Source: an uncultured Enterobacterales bacterium (GTDB lineage: Bacteria > Pseudomonadota > Gammaproteobacteria > Enterobacterales > CALYQQ01). From it: a stretch of DNA of 64,000 bases. Under the pieces are notes generated by a model that was given only the letters and a program-made list of their open reading frames with translations, had not been told where the DNA came from and did not search any database. Each line of letters begins with the position of its first letter. Within the stretch, counting starts at the first letter, position 1. A program made the position numbers and the translations under genes. This document shows positions 24,525 through 34,343 of this stretch, in pieces. The stretch is from assembly GCA_945288535.1 (NCBI GenBank), contig CALYQQ010000009.1, forward strand, positions 62,001-126,000. The letters run 5' to 3'.

Positions 24525-25629
24525 TCACCTCAATTGTCATACCTGTAAGTAAATGCGGTATATCATCGACATAAATACGCACTTGATAAGAGGTTAAATC
24601 GGCTTGTCCACGTTCACGTGTTGTACGTAAATCTGCAAAGGAAGGGGCCACATTTGCGAATCTAACAACACCCTTTACTTCGCTATTAAGTGCAATTACT
24701 TTTGCTGTAACCGATGTACCTGGCAAATAGTTATTGACCATTTTTTCATTAACATAGATATCAACATATTTTCTATTTGTTTCTAAAAGCACAGCTGGTG
24801 CACCTGCAGGTACCATTTCACCTTCTTCATAAAATACCTGTAACACTTTACCATCTTCAGGCGCAACTAATGTTAAACGTTTGTTATTAACTTCAAGTTG
24901 TTGTAAATCTGCTTTAGATTGAACTAATTGTGCACGAAGTTGTGCTAATTGATTCTGTCGGTTATCTAATGAATGACGTAAATTAACAATTGATTGTAAT
25001 GTCATACCCTCAGCATTTTTAGTTATATTAAAATTAGCACGTTGTTCTTGTGTCGAACCGGCTAATAATGATGATAATTGACTTTCTGCTTGCACTACAT
25101 TCATTTTGGCTTGTGTTAGTGTATTTTTGACGTTATCTAAAACAGATTGTGAGATACTTGCCGAATCGTGCAATTTTGCATTACGGTTATATTCAGTTTG
25201 AGCAAGATCTCTGGCTGCTTTAGCAGCTTCAAGATTTGCCTGAACCTCTTCTATTTTACGCCAGGTTGTAAGCTCTGTAAGATCAATTTCATGTGACTGG
25301 ATTTGTATTGCTGATTCCTCTTGACGAATTTGCGCTTCTTGAGCACTAATCACTGCATTCATGCGCTCAATAGCAATTTTTGTATCAACGTCATCTAATA
25401 CATATAAAACATCACCTTTTTTAACCAATTGAGATTCTTGAACATTTTTCTTTATAACTTTCCCGCCAACATTTTGAAAGGCTATATTGATTTCGTCGGC
25501 AGTTAAAACACCTGCTTTAAGACTTCTTGCTACCGAGACGGCATCATTTCTTGAGCCAAAATAAATTAGGCTAGAGCCAACGAGCAATAAAGATAAAAAG
25601 ATAACAGGAATGGCAACAATTTTTTTCAT
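24505..25629 (-). CDS. HlyD-family periplasmic adaptor (membrane fusion protein)
   Basis: A 374-aa adaptor with an N-terminal signal anchor (about residues 5-25), a first half-lipoyl motif (GGKVIKKNVQESQLVKKGD), a long coiled-coil hairpin (about 85-240, rich in Q, A and L) and the second lipoyl half (LVAPEDGKVLQVFYEEGEMV), then a beta-barrel domain. It should link the ABC-2 permease to a TolC-like outer membrane channel. It sits between the MarR regulator and the permease in one minus-strand operon. The coding 3' end overlaps the permease start. Confidence 0.87.
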   Translation of the reverse strand: MKKIVAIPVIFLSLLLVGSSLIYFGSRNDAVSVARSLKAGVLTADEINIAFQNVGGKVIKKNVQESQLVKKGDVLYVLDDVDTKIAIERMNAVISAQEAQIRQEESAIQIQSHEIDLTELTTWRKIEEVQANLEAAKAARDLAQTEYNRNAKLHDSASISQSVLDNVKNTLTQAKMNVVQAESQLSSLLAGSTQEQRANFNITKNAEGMTLQSIVNLRHSLDNRQNQLAQLRAQLVQSKADLQQLEVNNKRLTLVAPEDGKVLQVFYEEGEMVPAGAPAVLLETNRKYVDIYVNEKMVNNYLPGTSVTAKVIALNSEVKGVVRFANVAPSFADLRTTRERGQADLTSYQVRIYVDDIPHLLTGMTIEVNDAERR

Positions 25630-25650
25630 AACGTATTTCTATGTCCTATT

Positions 25651-25664
25651 TATTTAGTCGACTA
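25651..25664. promoter_or_regulatory. Candidate MarR-type operator before the adaptor gene
   Basis: The palindrome TTAGTCGACTAA lies in the 97-bp spacer between marR and the HlyD-family gene. A similar palindrome, TTAGCCGGCTAA, occurs just upstream of marR (26250-26261). The shared TTAG-N4-CTAA form suggests the MarR protein binds both. Confidence 0.55.
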
Positions 25665-25725
25665 AGTATATACTAGTGTGTAAATGAAATTTGCCTAATC
25701 ATGTTTCACATTAATATAACTAATA

Positions 25726-26223
25726 TTATTTTCTGAGCAATTTCTGAAGCATGGAAATAAGAGATTCTCTCTCATTCTCGGCTAAGACTTCTGCAAATGA
25801 ACGAATCGATTTGAGATGATTTGGTAATGCTTTTTGAATTAAATGAATGCCCGCAGGGCTTAATGTGATCAAACGTGAACGTCTGTCATTGCCACTACGC
25901 GTTATCGAAATTAATGGCTCTGCTGAAGATAGCATTCGTTTAACCATTATTGATACTGTTGCAGAAGTAACACCTATTCGCGAAGCTAAATCACTGGTAC
26001 ACGTTTCACCCTCACTGTAGAGTGACATTAATAAAATAAATTTACCTTCTGAAATAGCGTGATCTTTTGCTAGTTGCGCATAGATACACTGTCTAATTAA
26101 ATCAGCAGTGGTAATTAAATTTAAAACTAAATCAATTCCGGAAACATCTGTATCATGATGTTCAAGATCACGTACTTTTGTCAGTGTTTCACGTGTAGGT
26201 AATGTTCTCGATTTATAATCCAT
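25726..26223 (-). CDS. MarR-family transcriptional regulator
   Basis: A 165-aa winged-helix regulator. The recognition-helix region SDLASRIGVTSATVSIMVKRM (about 95-115) and the wing (ITRSGNDRRSRLITLSPAG) are classic MarR. It is first in the operon with the HlyD adaptor and the ABC-2 permease and probably represses them. A near-palindrome including TTTAGTCGACTAAG lies around 25651-25664 in the spacer before the adaptor gene, and TTAGCCGGCTAA at 26250-26261 precedes marR; both are good candidate operators. Confidence 0.88.
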   Translation of the reverse strand: MDYKSRTLPTRETLTKVRDLEHHDTDVSGIDLVLNLITTADLIRQCIYAQLAKDHAISEGKFILLMSLYSEGETCTSDLASRIGVTSATVSIMVKRMLSSAEPLISITRSGNDRRSRLITLSPAGIHLIQKALPNHLKSIRSFAEVLAENERESLISMLQKLLRK

Positions 26224-26249
26224 GGCGATACCTAAATAAAATATATTTA

Positions 26250-26261
26250 GCCGGCTAATTA
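26250..26261. promoter_or_regulatory. Candidate MarR-type operator upstream of marR
   Basis: Perfect palindrome TTAGCCGGCTAA about 27-38 nt upstream of the marR start. It shares TTAG-N4-CTAA with the site at 25651-25664, consistent with autoregulation. Confidence 0.55.
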
Positions 26262-27355
26262 TATCAGTGAAATAATCATTTGCAATGGAGAATAAATAAA
26301 AAAATTAGAGGTTAGCGATATCTGATATAACACATTATCATTAAACGAAAAACACTTACTATCAGTAATAAACTACGTTTGCTAATTAAAATGTGCCATA
26401 TTACTGTCTAGTTATTAAGCTCAACAATAAAAAATGCGTATTCGCTAAGTATTCGACACTATAAATAATACATTGTTCTCACACCACGATAGTATAGTAG
26501 AAAAATAAAATATCTTATTTAATAACATTGTATTAGCAGGTCAACAATAAATTATATCCATGCTTCATCAATTTATTAAAAATAATGTTGCATCCACCAA
26601 TTCAATTGTCATAACACATATAATCGATTAAATATTGGGATCATTAACACCGCGATATCTATCGCGGAAGACAAAATAGCCCTCATCGATACCAATACGG
26701 CATATAAGTTATATTCACTTAAAACCAAGTGAGATTTTTATGACAGCTCATGTCACAACGCTGTATATTATAATAGTCATAAATAAATGAATAAGTAGAT
26801 CGGTGAATAAATCAAATAATTAACTGTATCGATGATACATGCTGCAATGGATCGTTTTTAGCCAAACTAAGCAAGCCTATAGCATCGCCTCCCATCACTC
26901 GTTATAATTAAGCCATGAACTATTAAAATCAATTCAATCAGCACATAAAAAGAGAAAGAGTTCTTATCAAATTGACTGTTCAAACAATCGTATCAATAAG
27001 ATACCTTGAGGGATAACATGGCTACGAATAAATAGCTATAGTCAATGTACTTGTACCAAGATACCGCCATTACTAAGCGATTTAATTCTATTGTCGTTAA
27101 ACAAGTAATAATATAATAAGTATTGTTAAACAACCACTATGTCATAACCATCGTATTAATCGTGAATAAGTTAAGGTCATACGTAGAAGCAACAATCTTT
27201 CCAGGCATCTCACAAAAAAGAAACAATAAGTAGAGTCATATATAAGTTGTATGCTTTACATATTATGGTTTAATACACATTTTTATCGCCTGTGACATAT
27301 CTTCTGTTATTATTATTACTTTTCCCTTTATTATTATCACAAACACGCTGTAGCT
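26262..27355. other. Long intergenic region, no gene recognised
   Basis: About 1.1 kb, less AT-rich than other spacers. It includes a perfect GC-rich hairpin CCGCGATA-TC-TATCGCGG at 26650-26667, which stands out in this composition. I find no ORF with recognisable features on either strand; it could be fully eroded former coding sequence. Confidence 0.5.
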
Positions 27356-28114
27356 TTAGTGATAATACATAGCAATTAACTGATCATCAATTTGCTTTAT
27401 AGATAAAGGGGTGTCAAAAATAACCTCTAGAATATCTGACCGCATAATTTGCGCTGATGTACCTTGATAACATAACTTACCCTTTTTCATTGCTAGAATA
27501 TAATCTGAATAAACTGAAGCAAAATTAATATCATGGATCACTAAAATAATAGTTTTACCTAATTCATCTGCTGCTCGTCTAAGTAATTTCATCATAACCA
27601 CAGCATGTTTCATATCTAAATTATTGAGTGGTTCGTCCAATAATAAATAATCTGTATCCTGACAAAGTACCATAGCGACATAAGCGCGCTGTCTTTGTCC
27701 ACCAGACAACTCATCAAGATAACGATAACGTAAATCGAGTAGATTTAAAAAAGCCATTGATTGGGTAATTTTCTCATAATCGTCTCGTGTCAAACGACCT
27801 TTTGAATAAGGATAACGACCAAAGCCAACTAATTCCTCAACTGTTAACCGACTATTTATCTGATTTTCCTGTCGTAAAATAGATAAATATTTAGCTAGCT
27901 GGTCACTTTTAGTCAAAGCGACATCCATATCCCCAACAATAACATTACCCTCATCAGGTAGTAATAATCGACCAATAATGGATAGCAGTGTTGATTTTCC
28001 CGCACCGTTTGGCCCAATAATCGATGTTAGTCCACCTTTAGGAATTGTTGTAGTAATATTATTAAGAACGACTGCGTCTTCGTAACGCTTCACGATATGA
28101 TTAATTGTGATCAC
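27356..28114 (-). CDS. Iron-siderophore ABC transporter ATPase
   Basis: A 252-aa FepC/VctC/CeuD-like ATPase. Walker A is GPNGAGKST (about residues 34-42), the signature is LSGGQRQRAYVAM (about 136-148), Walker B is YLLLDEP, and the switch His is in VIHDINF. It is the last gene of a four-gene operon (binding protein, two permeases, ATPase) with 1-nt to 10-nt spacing. It energises uptake of ferric siderophores, probably catecholate, across the inner membrane. Confidence 0.93.
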   Translation of the reverse strand: MITINHIVKRYEDAVVLNNITTTIPKGGLTSIIGPNGAGKSTLLSIIGRLLLPDEGNVIVGDMDVALTKSDQLAKYLSILRQENQINSRLTVEELVGFGRYPYSKGRLTRDDYEKITQSMAFLNLLDLRYRYLDELSGGQRQRAYVAMVLCQDTDYLLLDEPLNNLDMKHAVVMMKLLRRAADELGKTIILVIHDINFASVYSDYILAMKKGKLCYQGTSAQIMRSDILEVIFDTPLSIKQIDDQLIAMYYH

Positions 28115-28115
28115 G

Positions 28116-29072
28116 TCATAACCTTTTTAATACTAAATAAATAAAAAAAATGCCGCCAACAAACTCTAAAACCACAGATAACGAACCTGCCATATGTAAG
28201 CCATATTCTAATACTAATTGACCACTGACTAACGCTATCACAGCCAATAAAAATGCCATAGGCAAAATATAACGATGCTGACTGCTACCTGTAATAAGAT
28301 AAGCGATATTAGCTACCATTAATCCTAAAAACATTAATGGGCCAACAAGCGCCGTTGATATTGAAACTAACACAGAAACAAGCAATAACATATTTGTTAC
28401 AGCACGTTTATGATTTATTCCTAAGTTAATTGCTTGTTCACGTCCTAAAGCTAGTACATCAAGTTGGTAACGTTTATGCCAAATTAATCCGCCCGCTAAC
28501 ATGATTAAAATTAACGAAAAAATAATAAGTTCTGGTGTTGCTAACGTAAAAGTGGCAAACATCCGACTTTGCAAAATTGAAAACTCATTAGGATCGAGAA
28601 GGCGTTGTAATAAAGTAGACGTACTGCGGAATAGTGTTGCTAATATTACCCCGATCATTAACACTAAATTCAAGTTAAATTTTACTGAGGCAAATAACCA
28701 ACGAAAAAGCAATAATGAAAATAATAATAATATTAATGTTTCACCAATAAACTTAATAATTGACAAAAGCCAAAAAGTCCCTTGGGTGCTATAAACAAAA
28801 ACAAATAATGTTTGAATTAAAATAAATAATGCTTCGAACCCCATTAATGAAGGTGTCAAAATACGGTTATTGCTAATTGTCTGGAATAACACCGTGGAAA
28901 TACTACCCGCAAAAGCGACTATTACCATAGTGAGCAATATATTGCCTCGTCGCCACAAAATATAGTGCAAATTATTGCCTAAATTAATGGTCATAAATAA
29001 TGCCATTATGCCAATAGCAAAAACAAATAAAGCAATAAGCCGTGTTCCGGGCGAGATCTGTTTTTTTTGCAT
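28116..29072 (-). CDS. Iron-siderophore ABC transporter permease (second)
   Basis: FecCD-family permease with about nine hydrophobic helices, resembling VctG/CeuC. The ATG at 29072 (MQKKQISPGTRL) gives 318 aa, the usual size, and starts 10 nt after the preceding permease gene ends. An upstream ATG at 29096 would overlap that gene and add 8 residues, and one at 29147 would add 25; none has a clear SD, so the start is uncertain. It forms the channel with the other permease. Confidence 0.88.
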   Translation of the reverse strand: MQKKQISPGTRLIALFVFAIGIMALFMTINLGNNLHYILWRRGNILLTMVIVAFAGSISTVLFQTISNNRILTPSLMGFEALFILIQTLFVFVYSTQGTFWLLSIIKFIGETLILLLFSLLLFRWLFASVKFNLNLVLMIGVILATLFRSTSTLLQRLLDPNEFSILQSRMFATFTLATPELIIFSLILIMLAGGLIWHKRYQLDVLALGREQAINLGINHKRAVTNMLLLVSVLVSISTALVGPLMFLGLMVANIAYLITGSSQHRYILPMAFLLAVIALVSGQLVLEYGLHMAGSLSVVLEFVGGIFFIYLVLKRL

Positions 29073-29082
29073 AAGAATAAGG

Positions 29083-30045
29083 TTATTGTTTGGCATGGCG
29101 TGATTGTTTAAGTAATAAAAAGAGAAACGTGACAGCCCCAATAACACCTAGTACGGCACTTGCAGGGATCTCAAATGGATAGCAAATTACACGACCAATA
29201 ATATCGCATAATAGCACCAAACTACTACCAATAAGACAAACCCATGGAATAGTTTTACGAATATTATCACCCATCATCAAACTCACTAAATTAGGTACAA
29301 TCAGCCCTAAAAAAGGTAAGGTGCCGACAACAACAATCATAATGCCACTGATGACAGCAATAACGGACATGCCTATCATCATGACTCGTCGATAATTTAA
29401 ACCAACATTAGTTGAGAAGGCTTGCCCCATACCGGCTACTGTTAGACTATCTGCCAGCCAATAGGCGACAATCGTCAATAATCCTACCAACCACAATAAT
29501 TCGTAACGTCCTTGTAAAACCCCAGAAAAATCACCGTTTAACCAGGCGCCTAAGGCTTGTAAAAGATCAAAGTATATTGCCCCAAAAATTGTTATGGCGC
29601 TGATAACCGCGCCGAGCATGATACCAATTAATGGAACAATAAGCGTTGATTTAAAGACAATGTGGCGTAAAAGTAAAACAAATAATCCGGTACCTAACAT
29701 AGCAAATAGACTTGCAATAGTCATTTTCATAATGACAGAGGCACTAGGCATAAAAATAAGCACAAATAACAAGCCTAAACTCGCCGATTGTGTAGTACCC
29801 GCAAGTGAGGGTTCGACAAAGCGGTTTTGAGTTAACATTTGCATAATTAGCCCAGCAACACTCATTGCACTACCGGCTAAAATTAAGGCTAATGTACGAG
29901 GCACCCGACTAATAAAGAAAATTGTACGCATTTCAGGATTAGACCATAACGCTGTTATAGATATTTGGCTAACCCCAGCAAATAGACTTACCGAAGATAA
30001 GCCTATAATTCCCAAAATACCCAAAAGAAAATAACGTGACTTCAT
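29083..30045 (-). CDS. Iron-siderophore ABC transporter permease (first)
   Basis: A 320-aa FecCD-family permease (VctD/CeuB-like). It begins with a helix (about 5-25) followed by the family segment FFISRVPRTLALILAGSAMSVAG, then eight or nine further helices. The GTLPFLGLIVPNL region, which faces the ATPase, is intact. It is directly adjacent to the lipoprotein gene upstream (stop and start on consecutive bases). Confidence 0.92.
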   Translation of the reverse strand: MKSRYFLLGILGIIGLSSVSLFAGVSQISITALWSNPEMRTIFFISRVPRTLALILAGSAMSVAGLIMQMLTQNRFVEPSLAGTTQSASLGLLFVLIFMPSASVIMKMTIASLFAMLGTGLFVLLLRHIVFKSTLIVPLIGIMLGAVISAITIFGAIYFDLLQALGAWLNGDFSGVLQGRYELLWLVGLLTIVAYWLADSLTVAGMGQAFSTNVGLNYRRVMMIGMSVIAVISGIMIVVVGTLPFLGLIVPNLVSLMMGDNIRKTIPWVCLIGSSLVLLCDIIGRVICYPFEIPASAVLGVIGAVTFLFLLLKQSRHAKQ

Positions 30046-31002
30046 CTATTCTTGAGAACCATCATCCATTACGTGATCAATTTGCTCTAAAAGTTGGCGA
30101 TACGTTTGTAAGCCACCTGCAATATAAAGGGCTCTAGAATCTAGATAAACAATGTGATTATTATTCCACGCTTTAGTTCGTTTAACTAAAGGATTGTCTA
30201 ATATTTGCTGCGCTGATTGTGCATTTTTAGTGCCTATCGCGCTATCACGATCAATTACAAATAACCAATCTGGATTTGCAGATAGCAATAATTCAGCATT
30301 CATTAAATTGCCATGTTTTCCTGCTTGTGGAAAATCTATAGCGGGTTTAAATCCTAATTGATCAAAAATAAATCCAAAGCGGGAACCTGGTCCATAAGCA
30401 GAAAATTTTCCACCATTAATCATAATAGTGAGCGCCGTACCTTTATTTTCTGTTTTTGCTTTGACTAATGCTATCTTTTCTTTAAAATCAGTAATTAATT
30501 TTTCTGCTTCTGCCTGTTTATTAAATAATTGACCTAATTGTTGAGTACGTTTAATTAAACTATTAACAAAGTCTTTTGTATCTATATTTAATGCAACAGT
30601 TGGAGCAATTTCGCTTAATTTATCATATGCGTCTGCAGTACGACCACCAGCAATAATAAGATCTGGTTTAAAATTACTTAATGTTTCATAATTTGGTTCA
30701 AATGCTGTACCTGCATTAATATATTCATTCCCTTCATATTTTTGTAAGAAATGAGGTAAATGCATACTCGTTTTAGGAATACCTGCGATATTAATACCCA
30801 ATGCATTTATGGTATCAAGTGTCGCGGTATTAAATACAATCACTTTGCTTGGATTAACAGGAACAGTAGTGATTCCTTGATCATGTTCAATTAAAATTGT
30901 AGATTGACTACTGTGTGAAATGTCTGTTTTATTATTATCACATCCCGTTAGGGTTAGAATAGAAATTAAACTGATACCTACCAAAATTGACTTTAGTGAC
31001 AT
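30046..31002 (-). CDS. Iron-siderophore substrate-binding lipoprotein
   Basis: A 318-aa class III periplasmic binding protein (CeuE/VctP/FatB-like). The lipoprotein signal ends in LTLTGC, so acylated Cys21 anchors it to the inner membrane. The PBP motif is visible from KVIVFNTATLDTINALGI through FKPDLIIAGGR to LLSANPDWLFVIDR. First gene of the operon, with a Fur-box match 31-49 nt upstream of its start. No outer membrane receptor or siderophore synthesis gene is in the window. Confidence 0.92.
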   Translation of the reverse strand: MSLKSILVGISLISILTLTGCDNNKTDISHSSQSTILIEHDQGITTVPVNPSKVIVFNTATLDTINALGINIAGIPKTSMHLPHFLQKYEGNEYINAGTAFEPNYETLSNFKPDLIIAGGRTADAYDKLSEIAPTVALNIDTKDFVNSLIKRTQQLGQLFNKQAEAEKLITDFKEKIALVKAKTENKGTALTIMINGGKFSAYGPGSRFGFIFDQLGFKPAIDFPQAGKHGNLMNAELLLSANPDWLFVIDRDSAIGTKNAQSAQQILDNPLVKRTKAWNNNHIVYLDSRALYIAGGLQTYRQLLEQIDHVMDDGSQE

Positions 31003-31032
31003 TGCTGCTACCTTTTTCCATTCAAATTAAAA

Positions 31033-31051
31033 GAGATTTATTCTCATTATC
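31033..31051 (-). promoter_or_regulatory. Fur box
   Basis: On the minus strand, GATAATGAGAATAAATCTC matches 15 of 19 positions of the consensus GATAATGATAATCATTATC. It sits just before the siderophore importer operon, so iron-replete repression is likely. Confidence 0.8.
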
Positions 31052-32686
31052 AATTAATTTGCTACTATAACAGAAAGTTAATTTAATAAAAACAGCAGAT
31101 AAATCACTTTTAATATATTATTGGTTATGTGTCTTTTTGTTATGAAAGGAAATTGATTAAAAACAAACCAATAAGGTAGATAGTCAAAGATTTTATTATT
31201 TCTCGCTAAAATTAAATAAAAAACAGTTGTATTCATCCAAAGTCATCTTCCCTGAAGATTTTATCATGAAAAAGAATTTATTAAATTTTATTGTATGATT
31301 AGTTAACATTTTGAAAACGTTAAATATTAATCAGGTTAAGTAAATTTTATCCAAAAGATACATTTAAACCAATATTTCGGATTAAATAAGATTAAATAAA
31401 TAAAAACTTTTTAACTTTTTATTAGCTTTATTTAAATTTAGCTAGATAACGTTAAATGAAAGTAAAATAACGTTGATATAAAAATATATGATAGAATAAA
31501 GAATTGTTTTATTTGCATTTAATCTATTATATCTTGATTTATTTTCTAATATCATCATAAATGTTATTACTACAACAAAAAAATTAATAAGTATAATAGC
31601 AAACCTATTAAAATAACTAATATAATTATATTTATTATAATATAACTATTTTTAAAAATTTTTATAATATTTAATACTTTTTAAATAATGATTATTAGTA
31701 TATCATTTTAATTAAACATAACAATAGCATAATATACTTTATATTGTATGAATGATTATCTCTATTCAGCATATTATCTTTTTAATAAAAATAGCATAAT
31801 CTTTAAATTATATCACTATGATACAAAATTTAGCAATAAACAATATTCATCATAATCATATTTATTTTTAATGAAATACAGCATTATGGTCTGATAAAAA
31901 TCATTTATATATGAATTTATATCTACAACAATCAAATAAATAATAAATTTCAAACAGAATAAAATAAATAGAATTAACTATAATTATTTTTAAATAGAAA
32001 AGAAGAAATAACTTTCTGTTTTTATTGCTTTAATAAGAAGATTATTATAAAAAATAGTTAATAACAAATAAAAACAAAAATAAAAATCTAGTTTTAATAA
32101 TTTATTTTTAATGAAATAGAAAGTGTCTTATCTAAAAAATAACATTTCTATATCGAGCATTAGAATAATGCTTAACAAATAATTTTTATTCATAAAATGA
32201 TTTTTATCAAATTTATAAAATTTACAATATTTAAATAATTAATTATTTGTAAAATCACTTGACTTATATAAAACATAATTTTACCTTTAAATAAAGGGAT
32301 GTTTAATTAAGAATTATTTCAGGGACGTTTATTTGTTTTTATTAAAATAAATAATAATAATTATTATATTTTTATAGTACACTTTATAACTATTATATAG
32401 TTCATATATTTTTTTTATAAAAATTAAAATTTATTTAACAATAATTAATACACACAATTAAGCTAACCTTTATTTAAAGTTTATTATCAATATTATTTAA
32501 AATAATTTTAATAATCTTTTTATCTTTAACATCAGAGTAGTCTCCTGAAATAATAGTTTATGAAAGTAGTCATTTTATAGATAAATATAAACCAAGTTAA
32601 CGACTTAATTGCATTATTCTATTAATAGTTCGTTACTATATTATTAATGAATTCCATATTTTATTAAAGGCTATCAGGGGACATTT
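31052..32686. other. Very AT-rich 1.6-kb spacer, nothing recognised
   Basis: Between the divergent importer and fatty-acid operons. It is near 85% A+T, with stops in all frames; no RNA gene or strong hairpin is seen. It must contain the promoter of the acyl carrier operon. Confidence 0.5.
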
Positions 32687-32932
32687 ATGAAGAAAAAGCT
32701 TGATCAATTCCTTAAATCACTTATAGAGCAACTTACTGATTTTGATATTAATTACATCACCGATAATACGACGATGGATGAACTCAATTTGGTTAGTCTA
32801 GACTTTGTAACAATAAAAGTAGAAGCAAAAAACCAATTAGCTATAGACATTGACTTAAATGCGTTGGCCGAAGCAAATATTGAGACTTATGGCCAACTTG
32901 TTGATTATCTAGATCATACTTATTCAAAATAA
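32687..32932 (+). CDS. Acyl carrier protein, dedicated
   Basis: An 81-aa acidic four-helix ACP. The phosphopantetheine serine is S37 in the segment ELNLVSLDFVTIKVE. The Asp that normally precedes this Ser (DSL) is Val, which is unusual and suggests a dedicated partner synthase. SD AGGGGA supports the start. It is the first gene of an operon with KS, dehydratase and ketoreductase genes (136 nt before the KS). It is too divergent to be the housekeeping AcpP. No phosphopantetheinyl transferase is in the window. Confidence 0.85.
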   Translation: MKKKLDQFLKSLIEQLTDFDINYITDNTTMDELNLVSLDFVTIKVEAKNQLAIDIDLNALAEANIETYGQLVDYLDHTYSK

Positions 32933-33068
32933 TAAAAAATTTAATAAGCAAAATTAAGATGCAATACATGTAAATCTTGATTCTATTATGAACACAGGTT
33001 TCCCCATTGTATTCTTATTCTATTAATAGGTAATTTGGACAATATATATTCAAAGGAAGAATAAAATA

Positions 33069-34343
33069 ATGACGATCTCCTCATTTAAACCTGGACGGGT
33101 TGTTATCACGGGTTATGGTTCTATTTGTTCTCTTGGTGAAAATTCCCATGACATTTGGCAAAATATTCTCAATAAACAAATAGGTTATGATTTTTGGGAT
33201 GATCCGGGCAAAGGTATCTCATCAAGAGTTTATGGTAGAATAACATCCCCTTTAAAACTTAATCGCTTTTCTAAACGGATCCTTAAAAATACACCTCGAT
33301 TTGCTGATTTAGCTCTTATTGCGACTGACGAAGCAATTACTATGGCTTTTGGTAAAGAGCAAAATTTATCTGAATATTACGATCTGCGCGATTGCGGTGT
33401 CATCTTGGGCACTGGTTGGGCGGGCTTTGATTGTTCTACCGTTAACTATTACGCTTATAGTGATCCTAACACATTATCTGCATCCGCTCATAGTTGCTTT
33501 AATTCTATGCCAAATATTGCTACCTCGTCTATTTCTGTGAATTGGGCATTAAAAGGCTATCAAAATACACCTATTGCAGCATGTGCTACAGGTAATATTG
33601 CTATTGGTGACGCATTTGAAGTAATCAAAAGTGGTAAAGCTAAGATGATGATTGCAGGTGGCAGCGAAAGTCTAATGCAACCTTTTACCATTTGGTCTGT
33701 AGATGTATTAGGCGCATTAACAAAAGAGCGTATTGATCTGCATAAAGCATGCTGTCCTTTTAGCTTAGATAGAAGTGGTTTTGTTTTATCAGAGGGTGCT
33801 GCTGTCGTCTGTTTAGAGCGTTTAGAGGATGCGCAAGCACGAAATGCGACAATATATGGTGAAATAGTTGGTTATGCGAATCATAGCGATGCTTATGTAA
33901 ATCTGACTACGCCAGCACCTGACTTAGTCGGTCGTGTTACGACTATCCAAAAAGCAATAACTGCTGCTGGGATCAGTATAAATGATATTGATTACATTAA
34001 TGCCCACGGTACATCAACGCCTATGAATGACTTTAATGAAACACTTGTATTAAAAGAGGTATTTGGTTCACATGCTTACAATATTCCGATATCCAGTACA
34101 AAATCTTATACAGGGCATCTTATCGCTGCAGCGGGTGGAATAGAAACTATTTTTTGTTTGAAAAGCATAGAAAATAATATTATTCCAGCTACGATCAATT
34201 TAAATAACCCCGATCCTAAATGTGATCTTAATTATGTACCTAATGAGCATTTAACTGATCAACCGCTTGAGCATGTTATTAATGTAAACTATGGCTTTGG
34301 TGGCGCAAATAGTTGTCTTGTCATTAAGAGGTTTATCCCGTGA
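33069..34343 (+). CDS. Beta-ketoacyl-ACP synthase, FabF-like
   Basis: A 424-aa condensing enzyme with an intact Cys-His-His triad: ACATGNIAIGDAF (Cys about 172), NAHGTSTPMND (His about 315) and TGHLIAAAGG (His about 351), plus the Lys in STKSYTGH. It extends acyl-ACP with malonyl-ACP. Only one KS and no chain-length-factor partner is present. The gene overlaps the next one by 4 nt (GTGA), so the two are coupled. It belongs to the set that builds an unknown acyl product. Confidence 0.9.
   Translation: MTISSFKPGRVVITGYGSICSLGENSHDIWQNILNKQIGYDFWDDPGKGISSRVYGRITSPLKLNRFSKRILKNTPRFADLALIATDEAITMAFGKEQNLSEYYDLRDCGVILGTGWAGFDCSTVNYYAYSDPNTLSASAHSCFNSMPNIATSSISVNWALKGYQNTPIAACATGNIAIGDAFEVIKSGKAKMMIAGGSESLMQPFTIWSVDVLGALTKERIDLHKACCPFSLDRSGFVLSEGAAVVCLERLEDAQARNATIYGEIVGYANHSDAYVNLTTPAPDLVGRVTTIQKAITAAGISINDIDYINAHGTSTPMNDFNETLVLKEVFGSHAYNIPISSTKSYTGHLIAAAGGIETIFCLKSIENNIIPATINLNNPDPKCDLNYVPNEHLTDQPLEHVINVNYGFGGANSCLVIKRFIP

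Noticed and set aside
31052-32686. Very AT-rich stretch considered as a replication origin
   Set aside because: No DnaA-box cluster, iterons or dnaA/rep genes are nearby; such composition is general in this genome's spacers.
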